DNA of 49,732 nucleotides from Nitrospinota bacterium (GCA_022572725.1 JACZVJ010000007.1:1-49732), one strand, 5' to 3'; counted from the first letter of the stretch, positions 26,678 through 37,053 are shown. The notes: generated by a model from the letters alone, not told the origin. Numbers and translations: made by a program.

Positions 26678-27400
26678 ATGAAAAGTTCATCCATCACAGT
26701 CGTATTCTTTGATGCTGTAGGGACCCTTTTTCATGTTAAGGGATCTGTCGGTGAAACATACCTGCGATATGCTGAAAAGTATGGAGTCAAATCGACGGCC
26801 GATCAAAGGAGGGCTGTCAATCAGGCTTTTCGAGTGGCTTTCGCCGAAGCGCCGCCACCCATATTTGCGGTGGAACAGCCGGAAAAACTCAAGCAATGTG
26901 AGCGGCTGTGGTGGTTTGATATTGTCCATGCCGTCTTCTACCGGGTAGGGATGTTTGAGGGATTCGATGATTATTTTGAGGAGGTGTATGAAGCCTTCGG
27001 CGGTCCGGAGCCCTGGCAGGTTTACCCAGACGTACCAGGGGCCCTTGAACAACTCCGGAGTGAGGGCTATGAATTAGGGATCATTTCCAATTTCGACACC
27101 CGCTTTTTTGGCATTCTTCAAGCCCTTGGCCTCAAGCGTTATTTTGATTCCATCACTATCTCTAGCCTAGCGGGTTCTGCGAAACCTTCACAAAAAATTT
27201 TTCAATATGCCCTCGATCACCACGCCGTTGACCCAGGAGAAGCCGTTCATGTGGGGGATAGTCTTCGCGAGGATGTAGAAGGGTCGAGCAATGCAAAGCT
27301 TATCGGGGTCCTTCTTGATCGGGAGGGAGAAACAGCGGGTGATCCTGAGTCGACGATCCGCAGCCTACACGATCTCCCTAAGCTCCTCTCGTCATTTTAA
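26678..27400 (+). CDS. HAD-superfamily hydrolase (REG-2/HDHD3-like)
   Basis: Haloacid-dehalogenase-type phosphatase of 240 residues with a cap between motifs I and II. Motif I FFDAVGTLFHVKGSVGETY has the nucleophile Asp. Its second acidic position reads Val, as in other REG-2-like members, so the usual DxD acid/base is altered. Motif II GIISNFD, motif III Lys in SAKPSQKIFQ and motif IV HVGDSLREDVEG are intact. The start MKSSSITVVFFDAVG at 26678 is chosen over an upstream in-frame ATG because the family begins just before motif I. The substrate cannot be told. The product is cytosolic. Confidence 0.88.
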   Translation: MKSSSITVVFFDAVGTLFHVKGSVGETYLRYAEKYGVKSTADQRRAVNQAFRVAFAEAPPPIFAVEQPEKLKQCERLWWFDIVHAVFYRVGMFEGFDDYFEEVYEAFGGPEPWQVYPDVPGALEQLRSEGYELGIISNFDTRFFGILQALGLKRYFDSITISSLAGSAKPSQKIFQYALDHHAVDPGEAVHVGDSLREDVEGSSNAKLIGVLLDREGETAGDPESTIRSLHDLPKLLSSF

Positions 27401-27756
27401 TAAAAGGGGCCAAAGCTTCCAGGGAGCAAGGAACCGGCAGAAGAGCGTGGTCGTTTTCTTGTGTTTCGAGTAATAAGACTTTCCTGGAATAAAAACGTTA
27501 CCTAATGGGGAAACCTTTAGGAGGAGGGGTTCTAAGGCTTTCGTAATTTTGCGTAGGCCCGGTTGGTCAATTGCGCGTTTTTCTTCTGCTCACAGGGCTC
27601 GTGAACCTTGACTTCAGAAAATTCCGCTTGATAGACTTTCATACCTAAGTATCTGGTTTTATTTGATAATCTTACCATCACGCCGTCAAAATTTGGTCGG
27701 GAATTTCGTGGCAATGTCTTATCTGTAAGAAAATTTAGAATGTGGTAAGGAGGTTT
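27401..27756 (+). other. Gap upstream of the NHL gene with a candidate promoter
   Basis: No convincing gene is seen. TTGACT (27608-27613) and TAGACT (27632-27637), spaced by 18, may be a promoter for the NHL protein about 120 bases downstream. An open frame of 92 codons on the minus strand overlaps the NHL start and has no ribosome site. Confidence 0.3.
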
Positions 27757-30720
27757 ATGAAGGACTTTATGCGCATAGATGGCGATCTCGTGTCTGATTG
27801 GCTCAGCCACCGCTGCACCGCTTCTGGCTCGGAGGAGGAGTGGGGTGCAGGTGAAGGGGCTGGAGAAGAAAAACTACCCCCCGCGCCTATGAGTGTAAGG
27901 GCTGTTCCTGGGAATGGGTTTATCACAGTCTCGTGGAACGCTGTTCCGGATGTCTTGTACTACAACCTATACTTTTTAACCACCAAAGGCGTGGTGATCA
28001 AACCCTCCGAACTAACCCGTCCCTCTGCCGGTCCCGAAGATTTTATCCCGGTTATTGGTGTGACCAAGGAAAAGGGCAATTGTATCGAGGGTGCTTCCTG
28101 CCCATATGTGCATAATGACCTCGCTAACGGAACGTGTTACCACTATGTGGTCACGGCCGTGACGGCTGACGGGGAGAGCCCTGAATCTGAAGAGGCCATG
28201 ACGATTCCCTCGCCCTACCTTCCCATCATGGAGTTTGGGGTCGAGGGGGTTGATGACGGGGAATTCAAATCCCCGACTGGAATCGCCCTGGATGCAGAGG
28301 GGAATATTTACGTGGCTGACACGGATAACCACTCCATTCAAAAGTTTGATAAGGATGGAAAGTTTCTTGCCCGTTGGGGCGGGGATCCTGATTCTGAAGA
28401 AGGCACATTCTACTATCCCCGTGGGCTGGCGATTTCTCCAGAGGGCCATGTGTATGTGGCTGATAGTGGCAACAATCGGGTGCAAAAATTCGATCCCGAT
28501 GGGAACTTTATCCATGCCTGGGGGAAATTTGGTTTTGCCTGGCGAGGAGCGGAGGCCGGAAAGTTCGATGTGCCCTGGGGAGTAACCACGGATCAGCAGG
28601 GAAATCTCTACGTTTCGGATACCAGCAATGCGCGAGTGCAAAAATTCCAGCCGGATGGGACCCCACTCATAAAATGGGGTCGGGATGGGAGCTTTGACGG
28701 GGCATTCTTTTACCCCCGTGGCCTGGCCGTGGATTTTGTCGGGAATATTTACGTTGCGGATGAGGGAAACCATCGCATTCAGAAGTTCGATTCCCGGGGT
28801 AATTTTTTGATCAAGTGGGGGAAAGAAGGCACTGGGCCTGGGCAATTTAAATCTCCTTGGGGGGTGGCCTGTGATCCGCTCGGGAATGTGTATATCGTCG
28901 ATAGCGGGAATCACCGAATTCAAAAGTTTGATTCCAATGGAACGTATCTCTGTTCATGGGGGAATCGTGGGCTGACCGAAGGGCAGGTGAACTTCCCATC
29001 CGGCATTGCCATCGACAAAGAAGGCCGAGTCTATGTGGTCGATAGTGGTAACTATCGCGTGGTGAAGTATGTTCCAACAGAAGAAGAACTCGCTCGGGGA
29101 AGGGAGCAGCAAAAGAAAGCCGAAGAAAGCGCGACAGGCCCCATCGCAGCAACTCTTGCAGTGAAACCGGGTGATACTGAAGCCATACTCAGTTGGCTAG
29201 AGATCCCTGGAGCTGTTGCCTACAATTTATACTTTAGCACGAGTCCCGAACTCACGACTCAAACGTCAACGAAAATGGAAGGGGTTACGAGCCCCTATAC
29301 GCACACAGGGCTGACCAATAACACGCCCTATTATTATGCGTTGACCAGTGTCGATGAGAATGCAGAGGAAGGCCCGCTTTCTGCGGAACAAGTTGTCACT
29401 CCAATTCTTATCGATTTGGCCGCTCCCCAAAATCCCGATCTTGTCGTGAATCACGGGGCGTTCATGACCAATTCACTGGATGTCGTAGCCACCATTTCAG
29501 CCAAGGACCTGGATACCGGGGTAGCGGGCTACTTTATTTCGGAAAACCCCTTGACTCCCAGTGCCACCCTGCCAGGTTGGATTGAAGTGGAGCCTGAATA
29601 CAAATTTGGAGCGACTATTCCCTTTACGGTCTCTCCGGGTGATGGCACCAAGACCATTTATGTGTGGTTTAAAGATGTCGGAAACAATGTTTCGGTTCCG
29701 GCCAGTGCGAATATCCTTCTTAATACTTCGGGGTATGTCTTTACCGGCACATGGGGAAAACCCGGAAGGGGAGCCTCCCTTCTTCACGGGGGGGAATTTA
29801 TAAGTCCCCTGTACGGAGTTGCCATTGACCGTCAAGGCTCTGTTTTCGTCGTGGATAATGGGAATAACCGCATTCAGAAGTTTGAGAATACTGGGAATTT
29901 CATCCTTCTTTGGGGGAATTTCGGTGCAGGCAACGGCAATTTCCACAACCCCTCCGGAATCGCGTGTGATGCGAAGGGTGATGTGTACGTGGCAGATTCG
30001 AACAACCACCGTATCCAAAAATTTGACGGCAAACTTGGCCATTACCTTTTGAAGATGGGCGGACGGGGGAATGGGGAGGGGCAATTTAACTCGCCTTGGG
30101 GAGTTGCAGTGGACCGTGTACGCGGGTATATCTACGTCGTGGACAGCGGGAATTTCCGTATTCAAAAATTCGAGGAAGATGGCGAGTTTATCATGCAGTG
30201 GGGGAGTTTTGGAAACAATGACGGCCAGTTTTATTTTGCTCGTGGGATTGCCGTCGACCAGGCCGATGGGTCGGTCTATGTTGTGGACATGGGCAACCAC
30301 CGGGTCCAGAAATTCGACACCAGTACCAATGTGCTCCCGCAGTTACTTGCCAAGTGGGGTGGAGGAATCGGCCCAGGGCATGCCAGTAGTGTCCAAGCCC
30401 AGGAACCCGGCCAGTTTCGATCACCCTGGGGGATTGCTGTTGATGGAAACAGTGACGTGTTTGTCACGGATACGGCCAATCAGCGGGTCCAAAAATTTGA
30501 CCGAGAGGGCAATTTTATCACTCAGTGGGGAGGCTTTGGGAACAGCGGGGGACATTTCAATTTTCCCTATGGTGTTGCTGTTGACGTCCGAGGAAAGGTT
30601 TTTATTGTGGATAGCGGAAATATGCGCCTTCAGCAATTCGTCGCGGCCGAGGAAGCTGAAGAACACCTCCTGGAGGGCACGGAGACCTTAACTGCTCTTC
30701 CAGAAAGCCTGCAAAAGTAA
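27757..30720 (+). CDS. Large NHL-repeat protein with fibronectin-type domains
   Basis: About 987 residues. GGAGG stands 3 bases before the ATG at 27757; the ATG at 27769 has AAGGA and is an alternative. Order of parts: a short acidic N-terminus; a fibronectin-III-like domain (APMSVRAVPGNGFITVSW); six NHL repeats (pattern F-x-x-P-x-G-I-A-x-D-x-x-G-N-x-Y-V-A-D-x-x-N-x-R-I-Q-K-F) forming one six-bladed propeller; a second FN3 domain (AILSWLEIPGAVAYNLYFS); an Ig-like domain (NSLDVVATISAKDLDTGV); then six more NHL repeats. NHL propellers bind proteins or ligands and are often surface proteins, but no signal peptide or membrane segment can be seen here. Export, if any, would be non-classical or from an unseen start. 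Confidence 0.88.
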   Translation: MKDFMRIDGDLVSDWLSHRCTASGSEEEWGAGEGAGEEKLPPAPMSVRAVPGNGFITVSWNAVPDVLYYNLYFLTTKGVVIKPSELTRPSAGPEDFIPVIGVTKEKGNCIEGASCPYVHNDLANGTCYHYVVTAVTADGESPESEEAMTIPSPYLPIMEFGVEGVDDGEFKSPTGIALDAEGNIYVADTDNHSIQKFDKDGKFLARWGGDPDSEEGTFYYPRGLAISPEGHVYVADSGNNRVQKFDPDGNFIHAWGKFGFAWRGAEAGKFDVPWGVTTDQQGNLYVSDTSNARVQKFQPDGTPLIKWGRDGSFDGAFFYPRGLAVDFVGNIYVADEGNHRIQKFDSRGNFLIKWGKEGTGPGQFKSPWGVACDPLGNVYIVDSGNHRIQKFDSNGTYLCSWGNRGLTEGQVNFPSGIAIDKEGRVYVVDSGNYRVVKYVPTEEELARGREQQKKAEESATGPIAATLAVKPGDTEAILSWLEIPGAVAYNLYFSTSPELTTQTSTKMEGVTSPYTHTGLTNNTPYYYALTSVDENAEEGPLSAEQVVTPILIDLAAPQNPDLVVNHGAFMTNSLDVVATISAKDLDTGVAGYFISENPLTPSATLPGWIEVEPEYKFGATIPFTVSPGDGTKTIYVWFKDVGNNVSVPASANILLNTSGYVFTGTWGKPGRGASLLHGGEFISPLYGVAIDRQGSVFVVDNGNNRIQKFENTGNFILLWGNFGAGNGNFHNPSGIACDAKGDVYVADSNNHRIQKFDGKLGHYLLKMGGRGNGEGQFNSPWGVAVDRVRGYIYVVDSGNFRIQKFEEDGEFIMQWGSFGNNDGQFYFARGIAVDQADGSVYVVDMGNHRVQKFDTSTNVLPQLLAKWGGGIGPGHASSVQAQEPGQFRSPWGIAVDGNSDVFVTDTANQRVQKFDREGNFITQWGGFGNSGGHFNFPYGVAVDVRGKVFIVDSGNMRLQQFVAAEEAEEHLLEGTETLTALPESLQK

Positions 30721-30896
30721 CCATCGACCACACACCATCATGAGATGTGTGGGCGCAGGGGGTGAAAGGGGATGGCGCCTGGAGTCTTTCTCCTCCATTG
30801 GACACCTCACTTCTTTGGCCCCATCGATTTTTTCTTGAAAAATTGATAAGGTGAGCGCCTGTAAATCACCTTTTGCTCCAAATGGTCGTCCCCCAG

Positions 30897-30910
30897 CGAG
30901 CAATTGCTCG
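30897..30910. promoter_or_regulatory. Perfect 14-bp palindrome upstream of guaB
   Basis: CGAGCAATTGCTCG is fully self-complementary and lies about 95 bases before the guaB start, in a 283-base gap otherwise without a gene. It may be an operator. A second dyad (CCACACA with TGTGTGG, near 30728) follows the NHL gene without a T-run. Confidence 0.35.
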
Positions 30911-31003
30911 GGATACCTTGTGAACAGTTGAGTTCTTGAATTGTGTAGTCACTGGAGATTGGTGCATCAGAAAAAAAGAATGATTCTCCTAAGGTAGGGC
31001 TTC

Positions 31004-32470
31004 GTGGTGTTGGATTCTACCCGCATTGGATTGACCTTTGATGATGTGGTGTTGGTACCGGCGAAGTCTGAGGTCATGCCATCAGAAGTCGATACCCAAA
31101 CGCTCCTCACCCGCAATATCAAAGTCAATGTTCCCCTTCTCAGCGCTGCGATGGACACGGTGACTGAAGGGCGGTTGGCCATCGCCTTGGCCCGTGAAGG
31201 TGGAATGGGTGTCATTCACCGGGCCATTTCCCCAGAAGCGCAAGCTCTGGAAGTGGACAAGGTGAAAAAGTCCGAAAGTGGGATGATTTTGGATCCCATC
31301 ACCATATCCCCTCATCAGACGATTCGAGAAGCCCATCACATTATGTCCACCTATCGAATCTCCGGCATCCCAGTGACTCAAGGCAAGAAGCTTGTGGGAA
31401 TCCTCACGAACCGGGATCTTCGCTTCGAGACCCGGATGGATCTCCCTGTCTCGCAGGCCATGACGACGGGAAAATTGGTCACTGTTCCCGAAGGAACCAG
31501 TTTAGCGAAGGCGCGTGAAATTTTGCATGAACACCGCATTGAGAAACTCCCCGTCGTGAATGAGGAATTTGAACTTAAGGGGTTGATCACTATTAAAGAC
31601 ATTCAAAAGCAAATTCAATATCCGATCGCTTGCAAGGACGTGCATGGTCGCTTGCGGGTAGGGGCCGCGGTTGGAGTCGGCCCTGATGTGGAAGAACGCG
31701 TCAGCCGGTTAGTGAAGGCTGGCGTGGATATCATTGTTGTGGACACGGCTCATGGTCATTCCCAGGCCGTGCTTGACGTCGTGAAGACGATTAAACGGCA
31801 GTACCCTTCCTTGGATGTTGTGGCTGGCAATATTGGGACGGCGGAAGCGGCCAAAGATTTAGCGGATTGCGGGGCCGATGCAGTAAAAGTCGGCGTGGGC
31901 CCGGGGTCTATTTGTACGACGCGGGTGGTGTCCGGAGCCGGGGTGCCCCAACTCACGGCGATTGGGGACTGTGCAGGGGCCCTTGCGGGTAGTGGCATTC
32001 CCGTGATTGCCGATGGAGGCATTAAGTATTCAGGAGACATCAGTAAAGCCGTGGCTATGGGCGCTTCGGCGGTCATGATCGGGTCCTTATTTGCCGGCAC
32101 GGAAGAGTCGCCAGGAGATACCGTTTTGTACCAGGGGCGTACGTATAAGGAATATCGTGGAATGGGTTCGCTTGGGGCGTTGGAGCGGGGTGGTAAAGAC
32201 CGGTACCAACAAGAAGGGCGCTTCGGTCCCAAACTGGTTCCCGAAGGCATCGAAGCCCGTGTTCCCTATAAGGGTTCTCTGTCAGGAATTGTGTATCAGT
32301 TAGTAGGAGGATTGAAAGCAGGGATGGGGTATTGTGGATGCCGGTCGATTCCTGAATTCCAGAAAAAAGCGAAGTTCCTTCGACTGACGCAGGCTGGTCT
32401 TAGAGAAAGCCATGTCCACGATGTGGTCATTACCAAGGAGGCTCCCAACTACAGGGCTGAGGTGGACTAG
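31004..32470 (+). CDS. guaB: Inosine-5'-monophosphate dehydrogenase
   Basis: Oxidises IMP to XMP, the committed step to GMP (488 aa). [15 protein letters not shown] at the start; tandem CBS pair ([36 protein letters not shown]) at about residues 90-205; catalytic loop [18 protein letters not shown] with the nucleophilic Cys; [16 protein letters not shown] flap and [25 protein letters not shown]. The start is GTG (31004 or 31007) after TAGGG. It is followed by guaA at 53 bases, giving a complete IMP-to-GMP operon. Confidence 0.97.
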   Translation: MVLDSTRIGLTFDDVVLVPAKSEVMPSEVDTQTLLTRNIKVNVPLLSAAMDTVTEGRLAIALAREGGMGVIHRAISPEAQALEVDKVKKSESGMILDPITISPHQTIREAHHIMSTYRISGIPVTQGKKLVGILTNRDLRFETRMDLPVSQAMTTGKLVTVPEGTSLAKAREILHEHRIEKLPVVNEEFELKGLITIKDIQKQIQYPIACKDVHGRLRVGAAVGVGPDVEERVSRLVKAGVDIIVVDTAHGHSQAVLDVVKTIKRQYPSLDVVAGNIGTAEAAKDLADCGADAVKVGVGPGSICTTRVVSGAGVPQLTAIGDCAGALAGSGIPVIADGGIKYSGDISKAVAMGASAVMIGSLFAGTEESPGDTVLYQGRTYKEYRGMGSLGALERGGKDRYQQEGRFGPKLVPEGIEARVPYKGSLSGIVYQLVGGLKAGMGYCGCRSIPEFQKKAKFLRLTQAGLRESHVHDVVITKEAPNYRAEVD

Positions 32471-32523
32471 CAGTAGATCCTCAGGCACAGGACGCCACGT
32501 GAATCCTCAAAATCCAACCGAAG

Positions 32524-34080
32524 ATGGAGTCCTGCCACGATAGCATCATCATTCTCGATTTTGGCTCTCAGTACACACAACTCATTGCCCGTCGAATCCG
32601 TGAGAGTCACGTCCATTCAATTATCCTTCCCGCTTCCGCTACCCTAGAAACTATTCGGGCCTGCCAGCCAAAGGGTATTGTTTTCTCTGGTGGACCTGCC
32701 AGTGTAACTGAGACTGTGACCCCATCTTGGTCGAGCGAAGTGCTGACCGAGGGCGTCCCGGTTTTAGGGATTTGTTATGGCATGCAACTGGTGGCTCACC
32801 ATATGGGGGGGCAGGTGGGGAAAGCGGCCCGAAGAGAATTTGGGCGCGCTGAGTTGACGGTGCTGGACCCTTCAGACCTGTTTCAGGGAATTGCTGTTGA
32901 AAGGCCGTTTCCGGTGTGGATGTCGCATGGGGACCGAATTGAGACCCTTCCGCCTGGATTTACGATTATTGCCCAAACAGCCAACTCTCCAATTGCCGCG
33001 ATGAAGCTTGTGAATGGCTCCAAACGGTTTTACTGTCTGCAGTTTCATCCCGAGGTGGTCCATACGACGAATGGGACCAGGATTCTCAAAAATTTCGTGT
33101 ATGACATTTGTGGATGTCAGCCTACGTGGACTATGGGCTCGTTCCTCAAGGCGACTGTGGAGGACATTCAAAAAAGAGTTGGAACCGGCCGAGTTCTTTG
33201 TGCCTTGAGTGGAGGGGTGGATTCAGCAGTGGCGGCGGCGATGACCTACAGAGCCGTCGGAAAGCAGCTCACGTGTGTGTGTATTGACAACGGACTCCTG
33301 AGGAAAGAGGAAGCTGCACAGCTCCAAAAAGCGTTTGCTTCCTACGACGGCCTGAATTTTCGAATGGTGGATGCCTCGTCGGAATTCCTTACCGCCTTGG
33401 CGCGTGTGGTGGACCCGGAAAGAAAACGAAAGATTATCGGGCGCCAATTCATCAAACTCTTTGAAGCCGAAGCCAAAAGGATGGGCGATGTCTCGTTTTT
33501 AGTTCAAGGGACCCTCTACCCGGACGTCATAGAAAGTGTGAGTTTCAAAGGTCCCTCCGCCACCATTAAAACTCATCACAATGTCGGTGGGCTTCCGTCT
33601 CGAATGAAACTCAAATTGATTGAGCCCCTTCGCGAGCTGTTTAAGGATGAGGTACGGGCCTTGGGGAAAGAACTCAGCCTCCCGGACGACCTGTTGTTCC
33701 GGCATCCCTTTCCGGGGCCTGGTTTGGCAATTCGAATTCTTGGCGCAGTCACTCCTGAGCGGTTGGCCATGCTTCGTGAGGCTGATGCGATTGTTCTCCA
33801 GGAGATCAGGCAGTTTGGGCTGTATCGAGATTTATGGCAGGCCTTTGCGGTACTCTTGCCCATTCGTACTGTCGGGGTGATGGGGGATCAGCGGACCTAT
33901 GAACATGTCGTGGCTGTCCGAGCCGTAAAGAGTGTGGACGGCATGACGGCAGATTGGGCGAAGCTTCCTCATGAACTCCTGGAGACCTTGGCGAATCGGA
34001 TCATTAACGAAGTGAATGGAGTGAATCGCGTCGTCTACGACATCAGTTCGAAACCACCTGGCACGATCGAATGGGAATAA
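32524..34080 (+). CDS. guaA: GMP synthase (glutamine-hydrolysing)
   Basis: XMP + glutamine + ATP to GMP (518 aa). The class I glutamine amidotransferase domain has ILDFGSQYTQLIARRIRE, GICYGMQL with the Cys, and LQFHPEVVHT with the His/Glu. The ATP-pyrophosphatase domain has LSGGVDSAVAA, and the dimerisation part has RHPFPGPGLAIRILG. It ends in IDYDISSKPPGTIEWE-like residues (here VVYDISSKPPGTIEWE), the usual XMP-binding C-terminus. Second gene of guaBA and closely followed (16 bases) by the pseudouridine synthase. Confidence 0.97.
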   Translation: MESCHDSIIILDFGSQYTQLIARRIRESHVHSIILPASATLETIRACQPKGIVFSGGPASVTETVTPSWSSEVLTEGVPVLGICYGMQLVAHHMGGQVGKAARREFGRAELTVLDPSDLFQGIAVERPFPVWMSHGDRIETLPPGFTIIAQTANSPIAAMKLVNGSKRFYCLQFHPEVVHTTNGTRILKNFVYDICGCQPTWTMGSFLKATVEDIQKRVGTGRVLCALSGGVDSAVAAAMTYRAVGKQLTCVCIDNGLLRKEEAAQLQKAFASYDGLNFRMVDASSEFLTALARVVDPERKRKIIGRQFIKLFEAEAKRMGDVSFLVQGTLYPDVIESVSFKGPSATIKTHHNVGGLPSRMKLKLIEPLRELFKDEVRALGKELSLPDDLLFRHPFPGPGLAIRILGAVTPERLAMLREADAIVLQEIRQFGLYRDLWQAFAVLLPIRTVGVMGDQRTYEHVVAVRAVKSVDGMTADWAKLPHELLETLANRIINEVNGVNRVVYDISSKPPGTIEWE

Positions 34081-34096
34081 AGGGAAAAGGCCATCC

Positions 34097-35011
34097 ATGA
34101 ACGTTCGGCTTCACAAGGTGATCGCGGCGAGTGGCCTGACTTCCAGGCGCCAGGCGGAATCTCTCATTAAAGCAGGGCAGGTGACGGTCAATGGCCGGGT
34201 GGTGCAGACCCTGGGGTCCAACGTTGATCCGGCTTCCGATCATGTGAAAGTCAACGGCCGGCATCTCAAACCGGCAGCACCTGAAGTGTTTCTTCTCCTT
34301 CATAAACCGCCTGGTTATGTCACGACAATGAAGGATCCCCTCGGTCGACCGACAATAGCCAGCTTGCTGGAGCAAGTCAGTCTCCGAGTTTTTCCTGTTG
34401 GACGGTTGGACTACGACGCCGAAGGCCTTCTGCTTCTGACCAACAACGGTCAGGTCGCGCAGGCCTGTTTGCATCCGCGCTACCATGTTCCCAAGACCTA
34501 TCTGGTGAAGGTTTCAGGGGTACTGAGTGGGGAAGAGATCCACGCGTTGCGACGGGGTATACAGCTTGAGGATGGGCCGACGGCTCCCGCGATGGTGAAG
34601 AAAGCTGGAATAGCCCGAGTGAACTCATGGATCGAAATCACGATTTACGAAGGTCGAAAGCATCAAATAAAGCGAATGGTAGAAGCTCTTGGCCACCGCG
34701 TCGTCCGGTTGAAACGCACGCGGTTTGGTCCCCTCTCACTCGGTGATTTGCGCGCAGGGTCGTATCGCTATTTGACGGATTCGGAAGCGAATGCGCTTCG
34801 GGAGGTTTTTCATCGGCATTCCCCGCCACCATCAAAGGACAAAATTTTGCTCAGGAACGACTTGAAAAATCCTATGAGAGGTGTGGATACTCGCCGTTTC
34901 TTTAAGAAAGGGTCCATCCCATTTAAGGGACAGGCTCGGCCCCAAGCATTGCAGCCAAATCGAAAGGGTCGTCGTACCCGAGCTTATCGAGGTAGCCAAA
35001 CCCGCGTGTGA
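34097..35011 (+). CDS. RsuA/RluB-family rRNA pseudouridine synthase
   Basis: S4 domain at the N-terminus (LHKVIAASGLTSRRQAESLI, GQVTVNG), then the catalytic domain with LHKPPGYVTTMKDP, VGRLDYDAEGLLLLTNNG (catalytic Asp) and YEGRKHQIKRMVEALGH. Family members convert specific uridines of 23S (RluB/E/F) or 16S (RsuA) rRNA. The length and S4 domain favour RluB, but the exact target cannot be fixed. The last about 55 residues form a basic, Lys/Arg/Pro-rich tail (PNRKGRRTRAYRG), longer than the minimal enzyme and likely RNA-binding. Confidence 0.92.
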   Translation: MNVRLHKVIAASGLTSRRQAESLIKAGQVTVNGRVVQTLGSNVDPASDHVKVNGRHLKPAAPEVFLLLHKPPGYVTTMKDPLGRPTIASLLEQVSLRVFPVGRLDYDAEGLLLLTNNGQVAQACLHPRYHVPKTYLVKVSGVLSGEEIHALRRGIQLEDGPTAPAMVKKAGIARVNSWIEITIYEGRKHQIKRMVEALGHRVVRLKRTRFGPLSLGDLRAGSYRYLTDSEANALREVFHRHSPPPSKDKILLRNDLKNPMRGVDTRRFFKKGSIPFKGQARPQALQPNRKGRRTRAYRGSQTRV

Positions 35012-35193
35012 AACCAATAGGGGAAAAAAACTCTTTCCTCAGTTGGTGAGGCGAGGTGCTCACTTTCAAAATGGGGGGGAAGAAGATTTTGCTTGATTTC
35101 TGGCCTAAAGGGAGTTGTCCTCATTGATCGCCTTTTGTTGAACGTGGTCTGATATTCTGAATTTGACTCACCTTCGCAAAAGCCAAAGTTGCC

Positions 35194-35222
35194 ATCCTCT
35201 GCCGTAGCCTGCTGCGGAGGAT
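35194..35222 (+). promoter_or_regulatory. Hairpin upstream of aspS
   Basis: ATCCTCTGC (35194-35202) pairs with GCGGAGGAT (35214-35222; one G-T pair) around an 11-base loop. It lies in the 266-base gap before aspS. No T-run follows, so a regulatory mRNA hairpin or operator is more likely than a terminator. Confidence 0.35.
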
Positions 35223-35277
35223 AGATAAAGCTGCGGGGCTCAACTTTTACCCTTCTGAAAAGGAGTCAGAGGTACAC

Positions 35278-37038
35278 GTGACGAGAAGCCACCAATGTGG
35301 AGAGCTGACTCGGGGTCATGTCGGACAAACCGTCACCCTCATGGGCTGGGTCCATGGGCGTCGCGACCATGGAGGGGTGCTCTTTGTGGATTTGCGTGAC
35401 CGTTATGGTATCACTCAAATACTCTTTGACTCTGAACGAAATCCTTCCGCTCAGGAGCAAGCTTGGGAGCTCAGAAACGAGTTTGTCGTCGCGGTGACTG
35501 GCGTGGTCCGGTTGAGGCCAGAAGACTCCATCAACCCTCTCCTCCCCACTGGAGAAATTGAGCTGGAGGTCTCAACCCTTGAAGTTCTCAACCAAGCAAA
35601 AACCTCTCCGTTTGTGATTGAGGATCAAGTTCAGGCCACCGAAGCCCTTCGTCTGAAGCATCGATATTTAGATCTCCGGCGACCGAAAATGCAGCAACTG
35701 CTGCGTCTCCGCCATGAGGTCGTCCATCAAATACGCCAGTTCCTTCACCGGCAGGGGTTTCTTGAGATTGAGACCCCGATCTTGACCAGGAGCACGCCCG
35801 AGGGGGCCCGGGATTATTTAGTTCCCAGTCGGGTCAACCCAGGCGAGTTTTTCGCGCTTCCTCAATCGCCACAACTGTTTAAACAGATTCTCATGATCGG
35901 GGGAACCGACCGTTACTATCAGATTGCCAGATGCTTCCGGGACGAGGATCTTCGCCTTGACCGACAACCGGAGTTTACGCAGATCGATCTGGAGATGTCA
36001 TTTGTCGAGAGGGACTCGGTATTGACCCTTGTGGAAAACCTGCTGGCCACGGTCTTTAAAGAAGCGGCAGGCATAACGCTCCCAACTCCCTTCCCTCGGA
36101 TGAGTTTTGAGCAAGCCCAGTCCCAATATGGAACCGATAAGCCTGACCGTCGATTTGGATTGCAGCTTCACGACCTGAGTGACGTTGCCAGGCGGGTCAA
36201 TTTCCAGGTATTTCGAGAAGCCGTGGAGGCAGGAGGCTTGGTGATGGCTCTGGTGGTGAAAGACGGAGCGAGGCTCTCTCGAAGTAAAGTGGATGGGCTG
36301 ATTGAGGTCGCCAAGGGATTTGGGGCCAAAGGGTTAGCCTGGGTCAAAGTCATCAAAGATTGGAAACTCGATTCCGTCATAGCCAAGTACCTTGATCCAG
36401 CCTTGTTGCAACAGGCCTTGCCGGAGGCGGGACCGGGTGACTTACTTCTGTTCGTCGCCGACCAAGCCAAGGTCGTGTATAGCGTGCTTGGACGGTTACG
36501 TGTTCATCTAGCCGGAGAATTGAACTTAATTGACCGGGAACGGTGGGAACCCCTATGGGTGCTCGACTTCCCCCTCCTCGAATATGACCAGGACGCCCGG
36601 CGTTATGTGGCCATTCACCATCCGTTTACCGCCCCTCGTGGAGAGGATCTTCCTCTCCTCGACTCCAACCCCTTACAGGTTCAGGCCCAAGCCTATGACC
36701 TTGTGTTGAATGGATTTGAGTTGGGGGGAGGGAGCATTCGAATTCATCGCAGTGATGTTCAACAGCAGGTTTTTGATTTATTGGGAATCAAGAAGGATGC
36801 AGCCCAGGAGAAATTTGGGTTTCTTCTCGAAGCCTTGGAATATGGGGCCCCACCGCATGGAGGAATTGCGTTAGGGCTTGACCGGTTGGTGATGCTACTG
36901 GGAGCCACGGAATCAATTCGGGACGTGATTGCCTTCCCCAAAACGCAAAGGGCGCAATGCCTGATGACCGAAGCCCCTTCTCAAGTCAATCAAGATCAAC
37001 TCAAAGAACTCCGGATTAAATTGGATGTGGAGAGTTGA
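35278..37038 (+). CDS. aspS: Aspartate--tRNA ligase (bacterial type)
   Basis: Class IIb synthetase of bacterial length (586 aa) with the GAD insertion. The anticodon-binding OB fold is TLMGWVHGRRDHGGVLFVDLRD (in part). Motif 1 region FLEIETPILTRSTPEGARDY; motif 2 YQIARCFRDEDLR ... PEFTQIDLEMSF; motif 3 GAPPHGGIALGLDRLVMLL. The GTG start is supported by AGAGG 5 bases upstream. Whether it also charges tRNA-Asn depends on gatCAB elsewhere. It ends 15 bases from the convergent molybdoenzyme gene. Confidence 0.97.
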   Translation: MTRSHQCGELTRGHVGQTVTLMGWVHGRRDHGGVLFVDLRDRYGITQILFDSERNPSAQEQAWELRNEFVVAVTGVVRLRPEDSINPLLPTGEIELEVSTLEVLNQAKTSPFVIEDQVQATEALRLKHRYLDLRRPKMQQLLRLRHEVVHQIRQFLHRQGFLEIETPILTRSTPEGARDYLVPSRVNPGEFFALPQSPQLFKQILMIGGTDRYYQIARCFRDEDLRLDRQPEFTQIDLEMSFVERDSVLTLVENLLATVFKEAAGITLPTPFPRMSFEQAQSQYGTDKPDRRFGLQLHDLSDVARRVNFQVFREAVEAGGLVMALVVKDGARLSRSKVDGLIEVAKGFGAKGLAWVKVIKDWKLDSVIAKYLDPALLQQALPEAGPGDLLLFVADQAKVVYSVLGRLRVHLAGELNLIDRERWEPLWVLDFPLLEYDQDARRYVAIHHPFTAPRGEDLPLLDSNPLQVQAQAYDLVLNGFELGGGSIRIHRSDVQQQVFDLLGIKKDAAQEKFGFLLEALEYGAPPHGGIALGLDRLVMLLGATESIRDVIAFPKTQRAQCLMTEAPSQVNQDQLKELRIKLDVES

Positions 37039-37053
37039 GCAGGCCTCAGAGGG

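Noticed and set aside
27532-27810. 92-codon minus-strand frame before the NHL gene
   Set aside because: It overlaps the NHL start, has no ribosome site and no family resemblance.
28012-28923. 303-codon minus-strand frame
   Set aside because: It is antisense to the NHL repeats; periodic codons of the propeller keep the opposite frame open. The 29497-30300 minus frame has the same cause.
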